This document shows, piece by piece, positions 1 through 7,756 of a stretch of DNA of 35,994 nucleotides (its first letter is position 1; each line of letters starts with the position of its first letter). A program made the translations under genes and the position numbers. Location: assembly GCA_028695025.1 (NCBI GenBank), contig JAQVJV010000009.1:1-35994 (forward strand), given 5' to 3'. The DNA is from Candidatus Moraniibacteriota bacterium (GTDB lineage: Bacteria; Patescibacteriota; Minisyncoccia; Moranbacterales; UBA11712). The notes beneath the pieces are model-generated. The model saw only the letters and a program-made list of their open reading frames with translations, ran no database searches and was not told the origin of the DNA.

Positions 1-65
1 TCTTCTTTCTTGGGAAGATCGATAATTGGGGCGATTAACGCCCACTGTTCGTTGGTAGTGTCCAT
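1..65 (-). CDS. Partial IS transposase N-terminus (IS5/IS4-like, DUF4096-type), runs off the left edge
   Basis: Reverse complement from 65 reads MDTTNEQWALIAPIIDLPKKE, resembling 'xxTDEQWxxIxPLLP' transposase N-termini; possible TGGTATAAT -10 at 104..96 (minus). Confidence 0.7.
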   Translation of the reverse strand, partial: MDTTNEQWALIAPIIDLPKKE

Positions 66-149
66 AGCACAATTTTTGTTTTGTTTATGCTATGAATTAT
101 ACCAAAGAATTTTGAGATACGCTCTAATATGTATTAATTCGTAATTTTT

Positions 150-1763
150 ATGAACAAAGACTATATAATCGAATCATTGAAAAAACAAATCGAAGGTTTC
201 AAGGCCGAAACAAAATCCGAGAAAACCGGGCGGGTGGTTGAAGTCGGGGACGGAATCGCGCGCCTAAGCGGGCTTTCCGACGCGATGGCTTCGGAAATGC
301 TGGAATTTCAAAGCAAATCCGGAACGACTTTCGGCGTGGCTCTCAACTTGGAAGAAGACCAGATCGGAGCGATGATCCTCGGGGAATATGAACAGATCAA
401 AGAAGGCGACGCGGTGCGCTCGACCGGGAAAATTCTTTCCGTCCCGGTGAGCGAAAAAATCATCGGGCGTGTTGTGAATCCGCTCGGGATTGCAATTGAC
501 GGAAAAGGTTCAATAACAGATTCGCACGAATTAGATACAGATTCAACACAGAGGACACAGATGGGTAATCTGTGTAATCCGCGTGAAATCAGTGATAAAT
601 CCGCGAAAATTGGTGGGTTAAAATTCTATCCGATTGAAAAAATCGCCGCAGGGGTGATTGAGCGCGAATCAGTGAAAGAACCGCTCCAAACCGGGATCAA
701 AGCGATTGACTCGGTGATCCCGATCGGGCGCGGCCAGCGCGAACTCATCATTGGCGACCGCCAGACCGGAAAAACGGCAGTGGCGATTGACGCGATTATC
801 AACCAAAAAGATGGCGACGTGATTTGCATATATGTCGCGATCGGTCAAAAGGAATCAAAAGTGGCGCGTATCGTGGCGGAACTCGAAAAAAACGACGCCA
901 TGGAACATACGATTGTCGTGGTGGCGGGTGCGTCTGATCCAGCTTCCCTTTCTTTCATTGCGCCGTATGCTGGTTGCGCCATCGGGGAATATTTCATGGA
1001 TCAGGGGCGCGACGTGCTCATCATCTACGACGATCTTTCCAAGCACGCCTGGAGCTATCGCCAAGTCTCGCTTCTTCTTCGCCGTCCGCCGGGACGCGAG
1101 GCCTATCCGGGGGATATCTTCTATTTGCACTCCCGTCTTCTTGAACGAAGTGCTAAGCTCTCAAAAGAATTCGGGGGCGGATCAATCACGGCTCTTCCGA
1201 TCATTGAAACCCAAGCCGGCGATGTTTCCGCATATATTCCGACGAACGTCATTTCCATTACGGACGGGCAGATTTATCTTGAAGCCGATTTGTTCTACAA
1301 GGGAATTCGTCCGGCTCTGAACGTCGGTCTTTCAGTGTCGCGCGTGGGATCAGCCGCCCAAATCAAGGCGATGAAAAAAGTGGCCGGGAAACTGCGGCTT
1401 GACCTTGCCCAGTTCCGCGAACTCGAGGCCTTTGCCCAATTCGGTTCCGATCTGGATGAATCAACCCGCAAACAGATTGAACGAGGCCAGCGGACGGTGG
1501 AAGTTTTGAAGCAGGATCAGTATGAACCGATGCCGGTGGCGAACCAGGTGGCGATTATCTACGCGCTCACCAACGGATATCTCGACGATGTGGCGGTGGC
1601 CGACATTCAAAAATGGGAAAAAGATTTTCATAGCTATTTGAAAGACGCGAAGCAGGATGTTTTGGATCTCATCGCGGAGAAGAAAGAAATCACGGAAGAA
1701 GTTGAAGAGAAACTCAAGAAAGCGATTGATGAGTATAAAGAAATTTATAGTAATGATCAATAG
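150..1763 (+). CDS. atpA: F0F1 ATP synthase subunit alpha, with an in-frame insertion
   Basis: [16 protein letters not shown]-loop, [26 protein letters not shown], and AtpA C-terminal region. Confidence 0.97.
   Translation: MNKDYIIESLKKQIEGFKAETKSEKTGRVVEVGDGIARLSGLSDAMASEMLEFQSKSGTTFGVALNLEEDQIGAMILGEYEQIKEGDAVRSTGKILSVPVSEKIIGRVVNPLGIAIDGKGSITDSHELDTDSTQRTQMGNLCNPREISDKSAKIGGLKFYPIEKIAAGVIERESVKEPLQTGIKAIDSVIPIGRGQRELIIGDRQTGKTAVAIDAIINQKDGDVICIYVAIGQKESKVARIVAELEKNDAMEHTIVVVAGASDPASLSFIAPYAGCAIGEYFMDQGRDVLIIYDDLSKHAWSYRQVSLLLRRPPGREAYPGDIFYLHSRLLERSAKLSKEFGGGSITALPIIETQAGDVSAYIPTNVISITDGQIYLEADLFYKGIRPALNVGLSVSRVGSAAQIKAMKKVAGKLRLDLAQFRELEAFAQFGSDLDESTRKQIERGQRTVEVLKQDQYEPMPVANQVAIIYALTNGYLDDVAVADIQKWEKDFHSYLKDAKQDVLDLIAEKKEITEEVEEKLKKAIDEYKEIYSNDQ
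511..602. repeat. Inverted-repeat element of the ACACAGATTA family lying in frame inside atpA
   Basis: aacagattcgcacgaattagatacagattcaacacagaggacacagatgggtaatctgtgtaatccgcgtgaaatcagtgataaatccgcg; arms match the repeats flanking the GxxExxY gene. Confidence 0.8.
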
Positions 1764-1784
1764 AATTTTACAATTTGGTTTTCT

Positions 1785-1821
1785 GAAGGCTCAACCTTCG
1801 GAGGCCGAAGGTTGAGCCTTC
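1785..1821. repeat. Perfect palindrome between atpA and atpG (16-bp arms); same family as the element inside uppP
   Basis: GAAGGCTCAACCTTCG-GAGGC-CGAAGGTTGAGCCTTC. Confidence 0.9.
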
Positions 1822-1824
1822 ATT

Positions 1825-2787
1825 ATGCCACAAGGAATACGCGAACTGAAAAGACGCATCAAGTCCGTCAACAATACCAAAAAAATCACCCGCGCCATGG
1901 AAATGGTGGCGGCTTCGAAGATGCGTCGGGCGGTATCGGCGGTTCTTGCAGTGCGTCCCTACGCCCATTCTGCCTGGTCAATTCTCACCAATATGGCGCG
2001 TGCTTTTGAAAACTACGAAACCCCGCTGCTGGTTGCACGGGAAGTGAAAAATATTTGCGTGATTGTGATAACTTCAAACCGCGGTCTCTGTGGCGGATTC
2101 AACTCACAGATTTTGCGAAAAGTGAACGAACAGCTGAAAAAGCCAAGCCTCCTCAAGATCAACCGGGTTGGCGATAAAAGGATCGAATCAAAAGTGGCGG
2201 ATGAGGATATAAAAATTGATTTCATTACTATCGGCCGGAAGGGAAGTGATTTGGTTTCGAAACTGGGGCGGAAAATTATTGCCCAATTTAACGAGTTGAC
2301 TTATATGCCCAAAGCCGAAGAAGTGCGGGCGATGGCGCGATTGGTGATGGATGATTATGCGGCGGGAAAATACGACAAGGTTGTGATCGCTTATACGGAC
2401 TATGTTTCGGCGGTTTCCCAGCAATCGAAACTGCGCCAGATCCTTCCGATTTCGAAAATTGATCTTGAAAAGCAATTGGCTGAAATGGATATTCACGCCG
2501 ATGAGTATGGACTCAACGAGCCGCCGATGGAATATAAAGTAGAACCGGATGCCCGGACAATCCTTGAAAATATTCTACCGCGGCTGGTCGAGATGCAGAT
2601 ATACCACGCGATCCTCGAGTCGAACGCTTCGAAGGAATCGGCGCGGATGGTGGCGATGCGGAACGCGACGGATGCGGCGACGGATATGGCGGACAACCTC
2701 ACCCTTGTTTTCAACCAGGCTCGCCAAGCCGGAATCACGCAGGAAATCGCGGAAATTTCCGCGGGACGCGCGGCGCTGGAGCAATAA
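1825..2787 (+). CDS. atpG: F0F1 ATP synthase subunit gamma
   Basis: MPQGIRELKRRIKSVNNTKKITRAMEMVAASKMRRA; SNRGLCGGFNSQ; C-terminal MRNATDAATDMADNLTLVFNQARQAGITQEIAEISAGRAAL. Confidence 0.96.
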   Translation: MPQGIRELKRRIKSVNNTKKITRAMEMVAASKMRRAVSAVLAVRPYAHSAWSILTNMARAFENYETPLLVAREVKNICVIVITSNRGLCGGFNSQILRKVNEQLKKPSLLKINRVGDKRIESKVADEDIKIDFITIGRKGSDLVSKLGRKIIAQFNELTYMPKAEEVRAMARLVMDDYAAGKYDKVVIAYTDYVSAVSQQSKLRQILPISKIDLEKQLAEMDIHADEYGLNEPPMEYKVEPDARTILENILPRLVEMQIYHAILESNASKESARMVAMRNATDAATDMADNLTLVFNQARQAGITQEIAEISAGRAALEQ

Positions 2788-4285
<1,498 letters not shown>

Positions 4286-4817
4286 ACGCGGATTTAAAAC
4301 GGATTTAACACAGATAACACAAATTAAAACAGATTATTTAATGTATAATAGGGAGGATAAAAAATTTTTGTACAAAGATTTGAGTTATAGGCTTGTTGGA
4401 ATTTGCATGGCAATACACAGAGATTATAAAGCTATCCACAGCGAAAGGATATATCACAAGGCATTTGAAGAAAAATTGAATCTGGAGAATATCAGATTTT
4501 TGTCAAAACCGAAAGTTACAATTTATTCAAGAGATACTGGAAATGAAATCGGATATTATGAGCCAGATTTGGTGCTCGACGAGAAGATTGTTGTTGAGCT
4601 TAAAGCAACGCCACAAAATTTTAGAAAATATGAGATCCAGCTCTCGGAGTATCTGAAAATATCAGAATATGAGTTGGGATATTTGATAAATTTCGGCTTG
4701 CCTTCCCTTTATTTTAAAAGAATTATTTATACCAACGATAATAAATCATTTTTTTCGAGAATTAAGCAAAAAAAATCTGTGTAATTCGTGCCAATTTGTT
4801 ATAAATTTGTGTAAAAT
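4286..4817. mobile_element. Putative GxxExxY cassette: ORF bracketed by inverted ACACAGATTA-type repeats, between the atpD stop and atpC start
   Basis: Left: acgcggatttaaaacggatttaacacagataacacaaattaaaacagatt. Right, reverse complement: ttttacacaaatttataacaaattggcacgaattacacagatt. Confidence 0.5.
4341..4784 (+). CDS. GxxExxY-family protein (possible PD-(D/E)xK-like fold)
   Basis: SYRLVGICMAIHRDY...SERIYHKAFEEKL...YEPDLVLDEKIVVELKATPQNFRKYEIQLSEYLKISEYELGYLINFG; D...ExK-like pattern; start at 4341 excludes repeat-encoded residues. Confidence 0.8.
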   Translation: MYNREDKKFLYKDLSYRLVGICMAIHRDYKAIHSERIYHKAFEEKLNLENIRFLSKPKVTIYSRDTGNEIGYYEPDLVLDEKIVVELKATPQNFRKYEIQLSEYLKISEYELGYLINFGLPSLYFKRIIYTNDNKSFFSRIKQKKSV

Positions 4818-5255
4818 ATGTCTACCATAAAATTCAAGATCGTCACTCCCGAACGCACTGTATATTCCGACGCGATCGGCCAGCTTACCATTCCGACCAT
4901 GGAAGGCGAAATCACCGTGCTTCCTGGACATATACCGATTATTTCCGTTTTGGTTCCGGGCGAGCTTATGGTGAAAAAAGACGGCGAAGAGGTAGCGATG
5001 GCGGTTTCCGGCGGTATGGTGGAGGTTCGCAAAAACGAAATAACAGTGCTCGCCGACACGGCCGAACGGGCGGAAGAAATCGATCTCGCGCGGGCGGAGG
5101 AGGCGCGGGCCAAAGCCGAAAAGATCAAGGAAGAAAAAATCCGGATGGATGACGTGGAATACGCGGCGGCCGTCGCGGCGCTTCTCGAAAGGAACCTTGC
5201 CCGCATCCGCGTGGCCAAAAAGCACCTGACGAAAAGGGGAATGAGGATTGAGTAG
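4818..5255 (+). CDS. atpC: F0F1 ATP synthase subunit epsilon
   Basis: MSTIKFKIVTPERTVYSDAIGQLTIPTMEGEITVLPGHIPIISVLVPGEL; C-terminal helical segment. Confidence 0.96.
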   Translation: MSTIKFKIVTPERTVYSDAIGQLTIPTMEGEITVLPGHIPIISVLVPGELMVKKDGEEVAMAVSGGMVEVRKNEITVLADTAERAEEIDLARAEEARAKAEKIKEEKIRMDDVEYAAAVAALLERNLARIRVAKKHLTKRGMRIE

Positions 5256-5365
5256 CACAAGTTTAACACAAATTTTTCCCAGATTAAGGCAGATTACGCA
5301 GACTGTATTTGTGTAATCTGTGCAATCTGCGGAAATATGTTAATAATCCGTGTAAAATCTGTCTT
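5256..5365. repeat. Gene-less inverted repeat of the ACACAGATTA family (MITE-like)
   Basis: agcacaagtttaacacaaatttttcccagattaaggcagattacgcaga...tttgtgtaatctgtgcaatctgcggaaatatgttaataatccgtgtaaaatctgtc. Confidence 0.75.
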
Positions 5366-5812
5366 ATGAAAACAGAATTTAAATTCAAAGGAATTCACTG
5401 CTGTGAGGCCGTCGTCCTCGCCTGTATCGACTTCCGCTTTTGGAAGGAGACAATGAAGTTTGTCGAAGAGGAACTCGGGATTAAATCGTATGACTTTCCG
5501 AAGCTTCCCGGCTCGGCGAAAGCCATCAACGAGTGCGCGAGCGGCGCGGACGTCCCGATGGCCTGTATCGGCGTGCCATGCGATTTGCACCATGTCGGAA
5601 AAATCGTGATTGCGAATCACTCCGATTGCGGTGCCTACGGCGGATCGGCAAAATTCAACGGAGACGATGAAGCCGAACAGAAGTTCCACGAATCGGAACT
5701 CAAAAAAGCCGAAGAAAAAATCAAAGCCCAATATCCCGGTAAAGAAGTGGTTCTCGTCTACGCGAAACTGGTGGACGATGGGGAGAATATTGATTTTTTG
5801 CGGGTGGATTAG
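5366..5812 (+). CDS. Compact beta-carbonic-anhydrase-like protein
   Basis: C-x-D-x-R (ACIDFRF) and H-x-x-C-G (HSDCGAYGG) zinc-ligand motifs; start re-assigned to MKTEFKFKG. Confidence 0.65.
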   Translation: MKTEFKFKGIHCCEAVVLACIDFRFWKETMKFVEEELGIKSYDFPKLPGSAKAINECASGADVPMACIGVPCDLHHVGKIVIANHSDCGAYGGSAKFNGDDEAEQKFHESELKKAEEKIKAQYPGKEVVLVYAKLVDDGENIDFLRVD

Positions 5813-5839
5813 ATTTTTTGTGTTTATAGCTGAAATTAT

Positions 5840-5878
5840 AAAAGGCGAGTCTCATTGGACTCGCCTTTTATTTTTTTA
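5840..5878 (+). terminator. Rho-independent terminator
   Basis: AAAGGCGAGTC-TCATTG-GACTCGCCTTTT followed by a T-rich run. Confidence 0.85.
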
Positions 5879-5880
5879 TA

Positions 5881-5909
5881 TTGACAAGAAAAAAATATTT
5901 TTGTATATT
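5881..5909 (+). promoter_or_regulatory. Sigma70-like promoter for the cytidylyltransferase-like gene
   Basis: TTGACA (5881-5886), 17-bp spacer, TATATT (5904-5909). Confidence 0.75.
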
Positions 5910-5945
5910 ACAAAAAAACATTTCCAGGAAAGGAGATTTAGGTTT

Positions 5946-6470
5946 ATGCCTCAAAACAAAATTTTCGGGTTAGGGGATGTCGGAAATGTGTGTCGCGAAC
6001 TGAAACATCGCGGCGAAAAAATTGTTCTTACTACGGGTTGTTTTGACTTGGTACATCCGGGTCATGTCATTCATGTGCATCAAGTCGGTGCATTTGGGTG
6101 TCTTGTTGTTGGTATTAATAGTGATCAGTTTGTCAAAAAAATGAAAGGACCCTTTCGACCTGTCCAAGGCCAGGATGCAAGGGCGTTCATTATGGCTGGA
6201 TTTACTCCAGTCCGAATCGTCACGGTTTTTGATGACGATTATCGCCTTATTGAAGAAGTTCAGCCAGACATATATGTTTTGTCCACATTGTCGCATATAC
6301 GGGTCGGCGAAGATCCGGAACGCGTTCAGCTTCTCAAGAGTTTGGGTGCAGAAATCAGAGAAGTTGATGGGCGAAAGATCGACTCAACGACAAATTTGAT
6401 AAAAAGGGCAGCACTGATTGCGGCAAACCCATACAATGCCGTCACGACAACCCAAGCTCCTCAGCAATGA
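5946..6470 (+). CDS. Adenylyl/cytidylyltransferase-like protein (RfaE/HldE C-terminal-like)
   Basis: TTGCFDLVHPGHVIHVHQV (GxFDxxHxGH-type nucleotidyltransferase motif), INSDQFVKKMKG; SD aggaaaggag. Confidence 0.8.
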   Translation: MPQNKIFGLGDVGNVCRELKHRGEKIVLTTGCFDLVHPGHVIHVHQVGAFGCLVVGINSDQFVKKMKGPFRPVQGQDARAFIMAGFTPVRIVTVFDDDYRLIEEVQPDIYVLSTLSHIRVGEDPERVQLLKSLGAEIREVDGRKIDSTTNLIKRAALIAANPYNAVTTTQAPQQ

Positions 6471-6514
6471 AGCTAGCCACAATATTGGCTTTGGAAGTCG
6501 AAATGATTACTTTT

Positions 6515-6547
6515 CGGTCGCCTTGAATCATCGGGCGACCTTATTTT
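6515..6547 (+). terminator. Rho-independent terminator
   Basis: GGTCGCC-ttgaatcatc-GGGCGACC then TTATTTT. Confidence 0.7.
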
Positions 6548-6569
6548 GGGAAAATATTAATAAAATCAT

Positions 6570-7052
6570 ATGCGAATCCTCGACAAAAAAAGAGCCACCT
6601 ACAAAAAAGTATATACGGATGACGATTCGTGCGTTTTTTGCCGGAAAGACGAGCATGAGTGCGACGGCCTTTCGGGCAGGTATTGGCGTGTAATGGCAAA
6701 CAAGTTTCCATATATGGATGGAAATGTCATGATCGTTTCTAAGAGGCATGTTGGAAAAGTGGAAGAAATCACAAAAAAAGAATGGGAAGAATTCGGAAAA
6801 ATTCTTTCCAATACTCAAAAAGTTTTGGGTGAAATATTCAAAACAAATTCTTTCAATGTCGGATTGAATGTCGGTCCAGAGTCTGGTGCGTCCATCGAAC
6901 ATTTGCATTGGCAGGTCATCCCGAGAAAGTTCAAGAATATCACAGTGATGAATACATTCGCAGATCTATATCTAGTGGCAGTTTCAGCGGAAGAGACAAA
7001 AAAGATGATAGATGCGATTACTAAAAAATCTAAATTAAATCTGAAAAAATGA
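6570..7052 (+). CDS. HIT-superfamily protein with H-x-H-x-Q active-site motif (GalT/Ap4A-phosphorylase-like)
   Basis: CVFC near N-terminus; GPESGASIEHLHWQVIPRK. Confidence 0.75.
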   Translation: MRILDKKRATYKKVYTDDDSCVFCRKDEHECDGLSGRYWRVMANKFPYMDGNVMIVSKRHVGKVEEITKKEWEEFGKILSNTQKVLGEIFKTNSFNVGLNVGPESGASIEHLHWQVIPRKFKNITVMNTFADLYLVAVSAEETKKMIDAITKKSKLNLKK

Positions 7053-7188
7053 CCCATCTTCTCAATTTCGAAGCGGGGCTTTCTTCTTGACTGAAAAGCG
7101 CGGAAGTACTATAAAGACAAAGGTTCTTTTAAGTTAATTACATATTGTCAGGCAAATTTTTTTGTAAATAAAATTTTTAGGAGGAGAC

Positions 7189-7638
7189 ATGTCACACATA
7201 TGTGAGGCGGTGCTTATTACTTGCATGGACTTCCGTCTTCATCAAAGAAAAGATGGGCGCAATTACATCGCTGATTATATTCAGATGATGGGTATTGACT
7301 GCGACCTAGTCACGCGCGCTGGTGGAATACTCGATTTATTGAATCCGGCAAAAAATAGTTTTGCGGATTCAATACTTCGTGATGCAAATGTATCTCATCA
7401 GCTTCACAGTGCCCACACTCTCTTGTTTATTAATCACGAAGATTGTGGAGCCTATGGTCAATTCAAATTCAAGACGAGGCACGAAGAAATCAGAAAACAT
7501 GAAACGGATCTTCGTTGGACATTGAAAACTCTTCATTTATTGTTTCCCGAGAAAAGGATAATCGGTTCATTTGCTGAGTTGGAAAATGGGACAACGGATG
7601 TTTTTAATATCCACAAAGTATTTCAATACATGCCGTAA
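7189..7638 (+). CDS. Second compact beta-carbonic-anhydrase-like protein
   Basis: TCMDFRL (CxDxR) and NHEDCGAYGQF (HxxCG) match the layout of the 5366..5812 protein; SD aggagga. Confidence 0.6.
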   Translation: MSHICEAVLITCMDFRLHQRKDGRNYIADYIQMMGIDCDLVTRAGGILDLLNPAKNSFADSILRDANVSHQLHSAHTLLFINHEDCGAYGQFKFKTRHEEIRKHETDLRWTLKTLHLLFPEKRIIGSFAELENGTTDVFNIHKVFQYMP

Positions 7639-7668
7639 TAGACTGAAATTGAAATATTTGAAAATCAT

Positions 7669-7704
7669 AAGCTCGGGGCTTCAATGAACCCTCGGGCTTT
7701 TTTC
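7669..7704 (+). terminator. Rho-independent terminator
   Basis: AAGCTCGGGG-cttcaatgaa-CCCTCGGGCTTTTTT. Confidence 0.7.
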
Positions 7705-7756
7705 TTGATAAAATCCCCAAAACGAGCTAAAGTGAGTATGTATAAAAGTGGCATTT

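Noticed and set aside
832-1320. 162-aa plus-strand ORF in another frame
   Set aside because: Lies inside atpA in an alternate frame; low-complexity R/S-rich shadow translation.
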